A stretch of DNA of 64,000 nucleotides from Pseudomonas sp. TCU-HL1 (GTDB lineage: Bacteria; Pseudomonadota; Gammaproteobacteria; Pseudomonadales; Pseudomonadaceae), in contig NZ_CP015992.1 of the NCBI RefSeq assembly GCF_001708505.1, positions 4,402,001-4,466,000 of the forward strand, given 5' to 3'. Positions 16,216 to 25,916 of this stretch are shown here, one piece after another. The position numbers and the translations under genes were made by a program. The first letter of the stretch is position 1. The number at the start of each line of letters is the position of its first letter. The notes beneath the pieces are model-generated. The model was not told where the DNA came from and did not search any database. It saw only the letters and a list, made by a program, of their open reading frames with translations.

Positions 16216-16668
16216 GCGCAGCGGCCAGGGAAGCGAGTACCTGAAGACCTAGGGAGTGTGTTGGGACTACCGCGGAGAAGACATATGCTCGCTCCACTAG
16301 GTCATGCGGTGTACTGGGCCATGAACGCCGCGATGATGGTCTTAATCGACCGCCGCCCCACCTAGATCACCTACCTGAAAAAGTAATACGAGGGTGCCAT
16401 CAACTCGCCCCCCTAGATGTCCCAAGGTCCTCAAGAAAGAGAAGAACTTCTTCTAAACGCGCGTGATCGAGTAGCAAAGCGGCGCGCTGAGCTGGCGTAG
16501 TTTTTCAACAAACACTGAAACTTTTTCACTGAATGTTGAAACGGATGCACCGAGAAGGTGCAGAACCGCTGCCCTGGGGAGGGCAGCGGCGCCAGCCATC
16601 CAAGGCTGGCTGTAGCAACAGGGCAAGGCCATTAGCCCCAAAGGAACTGGGGTAGAAGGGAGTAAACA
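16216..16668. other. Non-coding stretch at the end of the phage-like module
   Basis: About 450 bases. No convincing gene. Near 16497-16512 TAGTTTTTCAACAAAC is close to the reverse complement of TCTGTTGAAAAAGTA at 16733-16747. The two may be insertion-sequence end repeats flanking a short decayed segment. Confidence 0.4.
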
Positions 16669-16670
16669 AA

Positions 16671-16703
16671 AGGGCCGGCGAGCAATGCTCACCGGCCCTT
16701 TTT
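16671..16703. terminator. Strong hairpin followed by T-run
   Basis: AGGGCCGG ... CCGGCCCT with an inner GAGCA/TGCTC pairing, then TTTTT. It reads as a terminator for plus-strand transcription and lies about 100 bp before the IS1182-type fragment. Confidence 0.7.
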
Positions 16704-16806
16704 CATTGCTGGGTAGTTCCGCTTTGGGCCGATTCTGTTGAAAAAGTAGCTGCCACTCCATGCCGCCGGCAAAATCACGCCGTCAGCGAGCATGGGGGCA
16801 GGCAGC

Positions 16807-17061
16807 ATGATGGGACGGTTACCGGGTGGGCAGCAGCGCCTGTTTTACTCGTTCAATCTGGAAGACCACGTCCCGCCCCAACACCTCCTGCGCAGCATCG
16901 ACCAGTGCCTGGATCTCAGCGACCTGCGGGCCCACCTGGCCGACTTCTATAGCCCCATCGGGCGCCCGTCGATTGATCCGGAGTTGATGGTGCGCATGCT
17001 GGTCGTCGGTTACTGCTACGGCATCCGTTCCGAGCAGCGCTATGCGAGCATTAGCTCTTAG
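16807..17061 (+). pseudogene. IS1182-family transposase, N-terminal fragment
   Basis: The frame begins M-M-G-R-L-P-G-G-Q-Q-R-L-F-Y-S-F-N-L-E-D-H-V-P and continues through G-R-P-S-I-D-P-E-L-M-V-R-M-L to G-I-R-S-E-Q-R, the DUF772 N-terminal part of IS1182-type transposases, about 85 of 450-500 residues. After that it stops at TAG. The rest is gone and unrelated DNA begins near 17045. TCTGTTGAAAAAGTA at 16733-16747 is probably the left terminal repeat of the element. Confidence 0.7.
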
Positions 17062-17136
17062 CTACCTGTCCACCAGCTCCGGGACAGACCACACATCCAG
17101 GGCTAACCTGAGTGTATTCCTCTCGGACCAAGCTCA

Positions 17137-19077
17137 ATGACTTCCCCTCGCAACGCCCCTCGCGCAGATAGGGCTTCCATGGTAACTGAGGCAGGCTGCA
17201 GTCTTCGGGAGCTGGAGCGACTAAACCGGACGCTCAAGACCCTTAGTGCAGGTAATCGTATGCTCCTGCGCTGCTCAGATGAGCAAGAGTTACTGAACGG
17301 AATGTGCCGAGTGATAGTGGTAAAAGGCCATTATCGCTACGCCGGTGTTTGGTATTCGCTAAACGACGATGGCTATTCCCTAGTCCATATGGCGTATGCA
17401 CTCAGCTCTACACATAGCCATCAGGAGGCTGATTTTTTTAGAAGCATTTCGCTTTCGTGGGCTAATTCAGAAGAGGGAGGTGCCGCAGCTATCGCTGTTA
17501 TTACAGGTAAAGCCTGTGTCGGCCGTAATCTTCTCACCGACCCTGACCACGCTAAATGGCGCGAAGACATGGTTCGCCTTGGCTATGGATCGGTTACTGC
17601 CTTTCCATTACGGGTAGGTTCAGTTGTCGTAGGCTCTCTGTGCATTACTGCTACCGAGCCTGACGCATTTAATGAGTCTGAAGTTTCTCTTTTAGGTGAA
17701 CTGGCTGATGATTTGACGTTTGGAATAGAAAATCTACGCATACGCGCAAAGCATCAGGCTGCAGAGGAAAGAATTCATCAAATAGCTTACTACGACTCAC
17801 TTACTGGACTACCTAATCGAGAGATGTTTTATACAAAAGCCAAGTCAGTCATTACAGAACTCAGAGAGCAACACCGTCCGCTAGCAGTACTGCTTCTTAA
17901 GGCCGAAAATCATCACGAAATCAACGACACCCTTGGATACCTACAGGGCGACAAATTACTACAAGAGATTGCGAGCCTACTCTGCGCAACAATTCTCTCC
18001 AGCGGAGTTATTTTTCGCGCAGGCGAGGCCGAATTCGCAATTCTTTATGCAAATGCAGACGCAGACGCTGCTGTCCAAATGGCGCAAAGACTGAGTTCTT
18101 TATTTCATGGTGCGACTGACTCTTCTGGGCTAAACCACTATGCAAGGATGACGATAGGAGTTGCGTTATTCCCCGGCCATGGTGTTGAGCCGGACACATT
18201 ATTTAGGCATGCACGGGCTGCCATGTCTGAGGCGAGGCGTACAGGACGCGACTTTTTGGTATTCGCTCCTAGCCTTGAAGAGGCGTGCACCAACCGACTA
18301 TTACTGACGGCGGATTTGCGCGATGCGATCAAACTCGACCAGTTAATTCTCCATTGCCAGCCTCAGCTCAGCTTAATCTCCTCGCATATATGTGGCGCCG
18401 AGGCACTATTGCGTTGGCGGCATCCGGTTCGAAATATGGTGCCTCCCAGTGAGTTTGTAGCGCTTGCCGAATTTACCGGACTAATTACTCCGCTAACATT
18501 TTGGGTTCTTGAAGCTGCATTTAGACAACGCTTTGCGTGGAATGAATCAGGCTTAAACGTGCCTTTATCCATAAATCTTTCGGCACAAGACTTACGCGAT
18601 GCTAGGCTAGTCACCAAGATCGAAGGGCTGATCGCGACTTGGGGGGCGGCGTCGAATTGGATTCAGTTTGAGGTTACTGAAAGTGCGCTCATGGAAGACC
18701 CAGCAAGTGCATTAGAAACACTGCGAAAATTGAAAGATGCCGGGATTCAACTAGCTATCGATGATTTTGGAATTGGCTATTCCAGCTTGAGCTATCTCCA
18801 GAACCTACCGGTAGATGCAATCAAGATCGATCAGTCCTTCGTTAAGCAAATAACCGAGCACCCAAAGCCAGCTGCCATTGTTCACTCTACAATTGAGCTA
18901 GCTCACAGATTAAATTTAAAGGTAGTTGCTGAGGGAATTGAAAACCAGGAGGTCCTGGGGCGCCTAATGGAGATGGGATGTGATATAGCTCAAGGATATC
19001 TGATAGGAGCGCCAATGCCGACAGAAGATTTTGTAGATTGGCTGCAGTGCTCTAGCTGGAAGTTATTGGAGAAGTGA
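17137..19077 (+). CDS. GAF-GGDEF-EAL protein with a degenerate cyclase site
   Basis: 646 residues, no transmembrane segment. A GAF-like sensor is at about 35-200, a GGDEF domain at about 215-375 and an EAL domain at about 385-640. The cyclase signature reads R-A-G-E-A-E-F in place of G-G-D-E-F, so diguanylate cyclase activity is probably lost. The EAL site is intact: E-A-L-L-R-W, N-L-S-A-Q-D, E-V-T-E-S, D-D-F-G-I-G, K-I-D-Q-S and V-A-E-G-I-E-N. The protein should hydrolyse c-di-GMP in answer to a GAF ligand. Its AT-richer third positions contrast with the metal and valine genes, which suggests transfer. It is bounded by insertion-sequence remnants on both sides. Confidence 0.88.
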   Translation: MTSPRNAPRADRASMVTEAGCSLRELERLNRTLKTLSAGNRMLLRCSDEQELLNGMCRVIVVKGHYRYAGVWYSLNDDGYSLVHMAYALSSTHSHQEADFFRSISLSWANSEEGGAAAIAVITGKACVGRNLLTDPDHAKWREDMVRLGYGSVTAFPLRVGSVVVGSLCITATEPDAFNESEVSLLGELADDLTFGIENLRIRAKHQAAEERIHQIAYYDSLTGLPNREMFYTKAKSVITELREQHRPLAVLLLKAENHHEINDTLGYLQGDKLLQEIASLLCATILSSGVIFRAGEAEFAILYANADADAAVQMAQRLSSLFHGATDSSGLNHYARMTIGVALFPGHGVEPDTLFRHARAAMSEARRTGRDFLVFAPSLEEACTNRLLLTADLRDAIKLDQLILHCQPQLSLISSHICGAEALLRWRHPVRNMVPPSEFVALAEFTGLITPLTFWVLEAAFRQRFAWNESGLNVPLSINLSAQDLRDARLVTKIEGLIATWGAASNWIQFEVTESALMEDPASALETLRKLKDAGIQLAIDDFGIGYSSLSYLQNLPVDAIKIDQSFVKQITEHPKPAAIVHSTIELAHRLNLKVVAEGIENQEVLGRLMEMGCDIAQGYLIGAPMPTEDFVDWLQCSSWKLLEK

Positions 19078-19128
19078 GTCCCCAGTCGCTTATATCTGAC
19101 ACGGTCTACCCACCAAAACTAGTGCGCC

Positions 19129-19720
19129 ATGAAATGCCGCGTGCGCCTCAAGAAATACCGCGCCTACAGAGGTGAAGTAGGCCAGGTAGCGCCGAATTTG
19201 CTGGAGCGAAAATTCGATGCCAAGCGACCGAACCAGAAGTTGGTAACCGATGTGACGGAGTTTAAAGTCGGAGGCGAAAATCTTTACCTTTCACCGATAC
19301 GTGACCTCTACAACGGCGAAATCATTGCCTACGAAACATCCAGGCGTCCTCTGTTCGACATGGTCGATGCGATTCTACGGAAAGCATTTTCGCGGCTACG
19401 GCCGCGAGACAAACTGATCTTGCATTCCGATCAGGGATGGCAGTATCGGATGCCCATCTACCGTCGCGTCCGTAACGAACATGCAGTGAAACCAAGCATC
19501 TCCGCAAAGGTAACTGCTATGACATTGCGGCTATGGAAAGCTTTTTCGGCACGTTGAAATCCGAATTCTTTTACCTGAGCAAATTCAACAGCCCCAATGA
19601 GCTTGAAGCAGGGCCGCGGGACTACATCCACTACTACAATCATTCGCGCATCAGGCTGAAACAAAGCGGCCTGAGCCCTGTTGAATACAGGACTCCAGCC
19701 GCCGGGCCCGCTTACCTATG
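19129..19720 (+). pseudogene. IS3-family (IS150-like) transposase OrfB, truncated and frameshifted
   Basis: The first frame (19129-19557) has the DDE pieces D-V-T-E-F and L-H-S-D-Q-G-W-Q-Y. The third carboxylate lies in M-E-S-F-F-G-T-L-K-S-E in the next frame (from 19533), followed by Y-I-H-Y-Y-N and G-L-S-P-V-E-Y-R. Around 19500 the sequence TCCGCAAAGG lacks one base compared with the expected S-R-K-G-N-C codons, so a single deletion broke the gene. The N-terminal half and OrfA are absent. It ends next to the stop of the diketocamphane-type monooxygenase gene. Confidence 0.8.
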
Positions 19721-19721
19721 T

Positions 19722-20858
19722 TCAGCGATTAGGAAGCGCAATCTTGGGAGCGACCTCTTTAGCGATCAACTCTAGAGACTGAAACCAGGGCGCAGGATCA
19801 TCATAGTAATCATGTGCTTCTACCTGCAGCGTACCCCAACCACCTGTTGCCTCAAAAAGCGCATTGATCTTCTCCTTCACGGTATCGGGCGAACCGACCA
19901 AAAAGACGCGATCCACCAGGAACTCGAGATCAGCATCAGCCGGATCAATACCTGCATCCTTGGCATAGCCGTCCATCATGCCAAAACGACGCCAGATCGG
20001 GATCAGGTAGTGCTGGAAGCAGTAGCCGATCGGCCCCTCCATGACCAAGCGCTTGGCTTCCTTGTCAGTTTCAGCACAAAATACGGTGTGGGATACCGCA
20101 TGACGCGAACGGTCCGGGGAATGGCCCGCTTGAATGGCTGCTTCGGAATAGACTTCCCAGTGTTTCTTCAGCGCATCTAGACCAGAGAAGATCGAAACCG
20201 GCTTGAAGTTGCGCTCACCTGCCAAACGCATGGACGGCGAGTTGTAGCTGAAACCGGTCACCGCAATCTCAGGTGCCTTGCTCCCCCAAGGGCTGAAATC
20301 AGCCAACTTATGCTGCTCATCACCCTCTGCGCCTTCAATCTCTTCCGGATAACCCGCGTCCCAGTACTTACCTTCATAGAAGAATGGCTCACGCTTCCAG
20401 ATCTTCTCCATGATGTACAGGGACTCTCGCACCATGTCGTTCAGGTTCTTGGTTTCGTCCCCACCGTCAGCCGTGTTGGACTGACCGGCGTTGCGAATTC
20501 CGTGCATGTAGGAGGCCTGCGGATAGGCGCCAGCACCAATACCGAGGAAATAGCGGCCTTCCAGAATCTGTGACAACCAGCCGATCATGGTCGCCAGCTT
20601 GGCCGGATGCTGATGCGGCAGCAGGTGGGCCATGGGCGCGAACTTGATGTTCTTGGTTTGCAGGGCTGCCGCGGCGATTAACAGTTCAGGGTTGGGAATG
20701 TTTTCCCAGATCTGCGAGGCGTGCTCGGAGATCATCATCGAATCGATACCGACGCTGTCCGCCTGCACGGCACTCTGGATGCCCCAATCAAAGGTTTGCT
20801 TGGCTGTCCGACCAGGACGCATGTAGGGATGAAAGATCAAACCAGTTTCCATTGCCAT
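19722..20858 (-). CDS. Type II Baeyer-Villiger monooxygenase, 3,6-diketocamphane 1,6-monooxygenase homologue
   Basis: 378 residues from the ATG at 20858 with GAGGAG eight bases ahead. This is the length I remember for P. putida 3,6-diketocamphane monooxygenase (camE36), and most segments agree closely, e.g. G-L-I-F-H-P-Y-M-R-P-G-R, S-E-H-A-S-Q-I-W-E-N-I-P and G-I-G-A-G-A-Y-P-Q. It is a luciferase-fold flavoprotein that uses FMNH2 from a separate reductase and O2 to turn a cyclic ketone into a lactone. The promoter TTGACC-17-TATATT (20959-20936) overlaps operator 20961-20976. A TetR gene is divergent. The true substrate may differ from diketocamphane, as no camphor hydroxylase is in the window. 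Confidence 0.85.
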   Translation of the reverse strand: MAMETGLIFHPYMRPGRTAKQTFDWGIQSAVQADSVGIDSMMISEHASQIWENIPNPELLIAAAALQTKNIKFAPMAHLLPHQHPAKLATMIGWLSQILEGRYFLGIGAGAYPQASYMHGIRNAGQSNTADGGDETKNLNDMVRESLYIMEKIWKREPFFYEGKYWDAGYPEEIEGAEGDEQHKLADFSPWGSKAPEIAVTGFSYNSPSMRLAGERNFKPVSIFSGLDALKKHWEVYSEAAIQAGHSPDRSRHAVSHTVFCAETDKEAKRLVMEGPIGYCFQHYLIPIWRRFGMMDGYAKDAGIDPADADLEFLVDRVFLVGSPDTVKEKINALFEATGGWGTLQVEAHDYYDDPAPWFQSLELIAKEVAPKIALPNR

Positions 20859-20935
20859 GATTGTTATCTCCTCTAGATGGGTAATAGGCAAGGGAGGCAT
20901 TAGCCTGTGTCTGCGGGCAGATGCCAGCAGTGGTG

Positions 20936-20964
20936 AATATAACGGCGTTATAGAGATCGGTCAA
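20936..20964 (-). promoter_or_regulatory. Promoter of the 3,6-DKCMO-type gene
   Basis: On the minus strand TTGACC (20964-20959), a 17-base spacer and TATATT (20941-20936) form a near-consensus sigma-70 promoter. The -35 is built from the left operator half-site, so an occupied operator would block RNA polymerase. Confidence 0.7.
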
Positions 20965-20976
20965 CCCATGCGTTGA
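20961..20976. promoter_or_regulatory. Regulon operator 1: TCAAC-CCATGC-GTTGA
   Basis: Perfect 5-bp inverted half-sites with a 6-bp centre. It lies between the divergent DKCMO-type gene (start 20858) and the TetR gene (start 21156), overlapping the -35 of the former. It is one of 11 intact TCAAC-N6-GTTGA sites in the window. Confidence 0.85.
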
Positions 20977-21155
20977 TAGATTTTTGATGCTTGTCATCCC
21001 GACATTCGCTAAGCTGGAGCCCTGTCGCTCCTAGAATGTGCTTGGTGCCAAATGCCGCACGAGCAGGGGGAGAGCCCTCAAGATGCCTTTTATCCACAAG
21101 GATTGACCCAAATCGGCTCAGGGAGCCTATTGAATTTTATGAACAGGTTGGTCAG

Positions 21156-21761
21156 ATGAAATCGATGGCTTCTCGCAGCATGAAGGATCGCGGCAGCGAC
21201 ACTCTCGAGGTAAAGAAGCGCTTGCTGCAGGTAGCTCGGCACCTACTGAGTACCGAGGGACGTGAGGGAGCAAGCTCACGCGCAATCTGCGCCCTTGCAG
21301 GGGTCGGCGCACCAACGATCTATCATTACTTCGGCGATCTGACAGGACTGCACCGGGCTGCCATTGATGAAACCTATGAACAAGTGGCTGAAGCCTATCA
21401 ACAGGGAGCGAAAGAGCGCGGCCCCCAACAAGGATTGAGAAACGGCTGGGGCGCTTTTAATCACTTTGCTCATCAAGAGCCACTTATGTGCAGGATAGTT
21501 ATCCAACAAATCCTAGCTGGCGAGCCACCTGCCACCGTTGCGGAAACGCTACGCACGGTAGAGAGCGACCTATCGCGACTATATGACGAAGGCGTCCTGA
21601 ACTGCCCCGCTCATGAAGCAGTCCAGTTGCTTTGGATAGGCACGTTGGGCACCGCTTGTTTTACATCGAGCAAAAGAAATGACGAGCAGGAAAGGTATCC
21701 AGCATTACAAGAAAGGATGGTGGGTATAGTACTTAACGCTTTGTTTTCAAATGAAGACTAA
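21156..21761 (+). CDS. TetR-family regulator, candidate controller of the TCAAC-N6-GTTGA regulon
   Basis: 201 residues from the ATG at 21156; the frame is open further upstream but the extra sequence is not TetR-like. The helix-turn-helix is at about 41-60 (S-R-A-I-C-A-L-A-G-V-G-A-P-T-I-Y-H-Y-F-G), the usual TetR place. The C-terminal ligand domain is not assignable. It is divergent from the DKCMO-type gene across operator 1, the standard position for a TetR repressor of its neighbour, and camphor degradation in P. putida is also under a TetR protein (CamR). I therefore infer that it binds all 11 sites, but a second TetR (32,573) and a LysR are alternatives. Confidence 0.8.
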   Translation: MKSMASRSMKDRGSDTLEVKKRLLQVARHLLSTEGREGASSRAICALAGVGAPTIYHYFGDLTGLHRAAIDETYEQVAEAYQQGAKERGPQQGLRNGWGAFNHFAHQEPLMCRIVIQQILAGEPPATVAETLRTVESDLSRLYDEGVLNCPAHEAVQLLWIGTLGTACFTSSKRNDEQERYPALQERMVGIVLNALFSNED

Positions 21762-21984
21762 TCGATTTTTATTTTTATGAACTAGGGATGTCCTGAATTA
21801 CCCCAACCTTTCCAGCCTGATAGCTCAGTTGCCTCAAAAACAGTTTACGCAGCAGGCGGCAGCACTAACTGCCTCGAGTTCCGTCCCATACGTTGGCTCG
21901 GCTTGGGGCACTTTCCATTACTGACGAACCACTCCTGCTGGTGGCCAGCAAATGTCGGCGAGCGATCAATAAGCGCGACAGGGC
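21762..21984 (-). pseudogene. 3' portion of an interrupted IS5-group transposase
   Basis: On the minus strand from the junction at 21984 the frame reads A-L-S-R-L-L-I-A-R-R-H-L-L-A-T, the C-terminal end of an IS5-type transposase (family pattern ...L-F-A-L-S-N-L-W-M-A-R-R). It joins in frame with G-L-P-K-S-M-T-Q-L-V-M-L on the far side of the inserted element (22897 onward). The remainder to 21762 is non-coding IS end or flank. Confidence 0.6.
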
Positions 21985-21986
21985 TA

Positions 21987-22894
21987 GGTTCTGTACGAAA
22001 AGTAATGCCGTAGGCATCGCAGCGTGCAAGCCAGTGTGACCATCGCGCCCGAACTGCTGGCCAACTTGTCGTAGCGGGTGCCGATTCTCCGGCTCTCTTT
22101 CAGCCAGCCAACATTCGCTCGATGATGTTCCGCTGTCGGTGCTTCGGACGGTCAAACTGCCGCCCCACCTGGCTTGGGCTCGCGCTTGATGGTGCGCTGC
22201 GGCATCACCGGCTGCATGCGGTAGCGATCACAGTAGAGACGTAGGTGTTCGGCATCGTAGCTCTTGTCGGCCAGTAACCAGCGGCAGCGTTTACGAGGCC
22301 GCCCCGGTTTTCCGGGGATGCATACCTGCTCCAACAGAGGCTGAGCATGTGAAATGTCGCTGGCTTGCCCCCGGTGACAGCATGAAACGCCGAGGAACAC
22401 CATTGGCATCGCAGATCAGGTGAATCTTGGTGGTCAGGCCGCCTCGGCTGCGTCCCAAGGCATGGTCTAGCGGTTCTTCCGGCCCCCCTTTTTCCCGGCG
22501 CCGGAGGAGGCTCGGGTTGCACGCACCACGGTGGAGTCGATCATCCAGGTGTCCAGGTCAATCAGGCCTTCCTGATTCAGCCGGACGTGCAATCGCTCAA
22601 GTACCTGATCGAACGTGCCGTCGTCTCGCCAGTCGCGAAAACGCTGATACACCGTCGCCCCAGGGCCGAAACGTTCCGGCAGATCCCGCCAGGCTGCCCC
22701 AGAGCACAGGATCCAGAAGATGCCATTGAGCACCAGTCGATTATCACTGCGCGGTCGCCCCATCTTCTGCTCCGGGAAACCAGATCCTGGATCAACTCCC
22801 AATGCCGCATCGGGGAGTTCGTAGCGCCTTGCCATGCGGGCCTCCAGCCAATCATGGCGGCGATTCTACCTGCACCGACTTTTCGTACAGAACC
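21987..22894 (-). mobile_element. IS5-family (IS427-like) element with intact ends, inserted in an older IS5 element
   Basis: Terminal repeats GGTTCTGTACGAAAAGT (21987-22003) and ACTTTTCGTACAGAACC (22878-22894) match perfectly. A TA dinucleotide is duplicated outside both ends (21985-21986, 22895-22896). The 908-bp element carries a transposase on the minus strand starting M-A-R-R-Y-E-L-P-D at 22835 and with M-I-D-S-T-V-V-R-A. The gene is broken into three frames: the part with A-D-K-S-Y-D-A (22409-22152) is shifted, and near 22100 M-L-A-G-stop replaces M-L-G-W-L-K. The element is therefore recent by its ends but its transposase is dead. Confidence 0.88.
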
Positions 22895-23180
22895 TAACAG
22901 CATCACCAACTGCGTCATACTCTTAGGCAGGCCACAGAAGCACACCTCGCCATACAGCAATTTATCGATCTGAGTAACCTCCGCGGCATTGGCCACCGTG
23001 ACCACCTCACTGTGCGCCAATCCCGATTCATCGCCGGCGCCAATTTTCACTTTCGCGCCGAAGCATTACTGGTTGCCCTTCATCGCCTGGTTCATTACCG
23101 CCTCGATTTAGCCGGTGGCGGATCGTTCACCGGGCGATGCTTGCAACTGACTCAGACCGCAATCAACTTGCCCCACAGAC
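22895..23180 (-). pseudogene. 5' portion of the interrupted IS5-group transposase, decayed
   Basis: The minus strand shows M-N-Q-A-M-K-G-N-Q-stop-C-F-G-A-K-V-K-I-G, where IS5 transposases have K-G-N-Q-W-Y-F-G-M-K, then S-G-L-A-H-S-E-V-V-T-V-A-N and L-L-Y-G-E-V. An internal deletion then joins to G-L-P-K-S-M-T-Q-L-V-M-L at the insertion point of the IS427-like element. It has an in-frame stop, a deletion and an insertion. Confidence 0.7.
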
Positions 23181-23498
23181 CGGCAGGCCCAAACAGCTAA
23201 GCCACTCCCTGCCCAATGCGACGCAATGGCCCTAACGGCTGCCTGCTTCGTCGCACATCCAGCCCTGCAAACGATCGGAGACTCACATCACCTAGAGCTT
23301 CGACCTGCCCCATATCAACACATTCGTTGACCGGAAAGGAACCTCGATGCTAGTGTGCTAGACGAGGATTACGCACGTCTCCGTCGTCGCAAGGTTTTTC
23401 AACGGAATAGTGAGTGAGCCTGCCCGATCCGGCTTTCCGGCGGCACCGCTGGAAAATCGCTATAGGCACCATTCTTGGAACCAATACGTCAATTGGCC
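23181..23498. other. Intergenic region after the nested IS
   Basis: About 320 bases. It contains IS flank and probably the promoter of the hydrolase gene. No TCAAC-N6-GTTGA site and no other gene is seen. Confidence 0.4.
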
Positions 23499-24293
23499 AT
23501 GGTCGAATTCGAATGCAGACAATCGAATAATAGTAAGGATTGCATCACTTTGAATCACGAACAGGTTTCAATAGAAACACGCGATGGCAGGTGCCAGGCG
23601 CACATCTTCACGCCAGAGGGTCAGGGACCCTGGCCCTCCGTGATCTTCTGCATGGATGGCTTTGGCATCCGTCCCACATTGTTCCAAATGGCCGAACGGC
23701 TCGCACAACGCGGCTATGTCGTGTTACTGCCTGACCTGTTTTATCGAGCCGGCCCCTATGGGCCATTGGCACCTGCAGAGATATTCAGAAGCAGCGATGT
23801 CATGGGCGCAATTGGTCATCTCCTCGCCTCAACCGACAATCACAAGGCGGCACGGGATGCACAGGCATTCATAGACTACTTGGATACCCGCACCGATGTT
23901 TCTAGTCCCAATATTGGGACAATCGGATATTGCATGGGCGGTGGCATTGCTCTCTCCATTGCGGGCACCTATCCGGATCGAATTTTGGCTGTAGCGAGCT
24001 TCCATGGAGGCAATCTTGCTACGGATGCTGACACCAGCCCCCACTTACTGGCGCCATTGATCAAGGCGCGAGCCTATGTCGCCGGCGCCGATAGAGACGA
24101 CTACTACTCACCACAAATGGCCAAGCGTCTAGAGAAAGCCCTGTTAGAGGCCGGCGTCGATCACCGATGTGAAATCTATGCTGAGGCCCTACACGGCTTC
24201 GCCGTAGCTGACTTTCAAGAGTTCAACGAAGAAGCTGCCGAGCGCCATTGGCGTGAGCTGTTTGACCTGCTTGACACGACACTCATTCGTTAA
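23499..24293 (+). CDS. Dienelactone hydrolase family protein
   Basis: 264 residues from the ATG at 23499; a TTG at 23550 with AAGGA upstream is a serious alternative and would give 247. An alpha/beta-hydrolase fold with the DLH triad: nucleophile Cys in G-Y-C-M-G-G-G, Asp in A-G-A-D-R-D-D and His in L-H-G-F-A-V. The family hydrolyses cyclic lactones such as dienelactone; a lactone is also what a Baeyer-Villiger monooxygenase makes, so it could open the ring of the product of the neighbouring monooxygenases. It has no regulon operator, which weakens that link. Confidence 0.75.
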   Translation: MVEFECRQSNNSKDCITLNHEQVSIETRDGRCQAHIFTPEGQGPWPSVIFCMDGFGIRPTLFQMAERLAQRGYVVLLPDLFYRAGPYGPLAPAEIFRSSDVMGAIGHLLASTDNHKAARDAQAFIDYLDTRTDVSSPNIGTIGYCMGGGIALSIAGTYPDRILAVASFHGGNLATDADTSPHLLAPLIKARAYVAGADRDDYYSPQMAKRLEKALLEAGVDHRCEIYAEALHGFAVADFQEFNEEAAERHWRELFDLLDTTLIR

Positions 24294-24566
24294 TGGACTC
24301 AAAGCAATAATCTCTTATTTGTAGACGAGGGGCGACTCCCCTTAACTGCCATCTGCATTATCGAAACCAGAAGTAACCAGCTCCAAATAATTATTGAGAG
24401 GAGTCAAGAAATAAAAGACCACACCTCCCAAGAGAAGTATTTGACCAATAATTTTACAACATTACGGCCACGAACAACCAACCCCGAAATATTATTACCC
24501 AACCTACACAATTGTAGCTTTAGCTAAATCTTTAGTTCCGCCTACCCCATTGCAACGGGCGCTAAC
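24294..24566. other. AT-rich intergenic region
   Basis: About 270 bases, clearly more AT-rich than its surroundings, probably promoter region for the chemoreceptor gene. No hairpin terminator or repeat found. Confidence 0.4.
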
Positions 24567-25916
24567 ATGCTGATCTCTAAAAGTCGCCGAGCTACTATTG
24601 AATGCTTGATGCATCTAATTGATGCGCTGGAAGGACGCTCCCAATCCAACGCACCAGAAGAGGATGTAGCTGCACCCCCCCTAGTTAAGCGCGCTTACCG
24701 CGCATGGCGCGAACATTTTCAAGCTCAAGATCATCAGCAGAAACAACAGATTGCCCTCACCAACCAGATAGCTTCGTTAACTCAGCAGCAGGCCGCTACC
24801 ACGACCGAACGATTGCATGTCGAACAACGCCTTGAACTGGTCAGCCTAGCCAGCAGCGAAGGGTTTTGGGATCTGCTGGTAAAAAATGGAGACCCTGTGA
24901 ATGCAAATAACACCCTTTGGTGCTCAACACAGTTTCGCTCATTACTTGGGCTAGATGACGAAAAAGATCTCTCTATACAACTCGACACTTGGATTCAGCG
25001 TATACATCCTGACGACTGGGAATCGACTACGGATGCATTGACCCGATATCTGAAAGATAGACGATACGACGTCACACTTCGTATTGAATACCGACTGCGT
25101 AACGGTAGAGGTGACTATGTCAAAGTTGAGGTAAATGCCAGGACTTGGTGTGACGCTAAAGGTGTACTGATACGCATGGCCGGTACTATACGTGACGTAC
25201 ACGTACAGCACGAACGTGATTGCGAACTGGGGCGGACGCTTGAGCGATTCGAGATTGCCAGGGAGATAATCAGCGACGGCCTCTGGGATATGGAGGTGAT
25301 AGGTGGCAACCCACTAAATTCTCACAATCCCCTGTGGTGGTCGCAGCAATTCCTTCAGATGCTCGGCTTCGAAGAGCCAAAAGAATTTCCCAATGTTCTC
25401 GAAAGCTGGGCTTCTCGCATCCATCCAGACGACAGACAAAGTGTTTCTGAGTTGTTTGGCGCACACATAAACGACAGCAGCGGTTGCACCCCGTTTGAGG
25501 CGACTTACCGGATAAAGTTAAAAAACGGCGAGTATCGCTGGTTCAGCACCCGCTGCAAGACACGACGAAATACTGAAGGAAAGCCGCTCCGGATAGCGGG
25601 GGCGTTGGTAGACATGCACTCTCAGCGCCAAGAGGAACAACTACGTGAGGAGCGGGAAATGCAAAGACAGCTCATAGAACGAAACCTAAGTAAACTTACC
25701 GAGATTGTTGGTGCCATCCAAGCCATCGCTAGCCGAACAAATTTACTCGCTCTCAACGCGGCAATTGAGGCCGCACGCGCTGGTGAGGCTGGACGGGGTT
25801 TTGCAGTAGTTGCCGATGAAATCCGCAAACTTGCCACACAAACAAGTGAGGCCACTCACCAGGCGGCCGAAATGCTTGCCACGCAGAATAATGATCAAAA
25901 CTCTTCTTACCGATAA
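24567..25916 (+). CDS. Soluble PAS-PAS chemoreceptor with a short signalling domain
   Basis: 449 residues, no transmembrane helix. An N-terminal coiled coil (about 50-90) leads to two PAS domains at about 95-210 and 215-350, each with the W-x-x-R-I-H-P-D-D-(W/R) PAC signature. The last about 80 residues hold the chemoreceptor hairpin tip ([26 protein letters not shown]). The long methylation helices are missing, as in BdlA-like or Aer-like cytoplasmic receptors, so it may sense redox or a ligand and signal to CheA or to biofilm dispersal. AT-rich codons resemble the EAL protein at 17,137. Confidence 0.85.
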   Translation: MLISKSRRATIECLMHLIDALEGRSQSNAPEEDVAAPPLVKRAYRAWREHFQAQDHQQKQQIALTNQIASLTQQQAATTTERLHVEQRLELVSLASSEGFWDLLVKNGDPVNANNTLWCSTQFRSLLGLDDEKDLSIQLDTWIQRIHPDDWESTTDALTRYLKDRRYDVTLRIEYRLRNGRGDYVKVEVNARTWCDAKGVLIRMAGTIRDVHVQHERDCELGRTLERFEIAREIISDGLWDMEVIGGNPLNSHNPLWWSQQFLQMLGFEEPKEFPNVLESWASRIHPDDRQSVSELFGAHINDSSGCTPFEATYRIKLKNGEYRWFSTRCKTRRNTEGKPLRIAGALVDMHSQRQEEQLREEREMQRQLIERNLSKLTEIVGAIQAIASRTNLLALNAAIEAARAGEAGRGFAVVADEIRKLATQTSEATHQAAEMLATQNNDQNSSYR

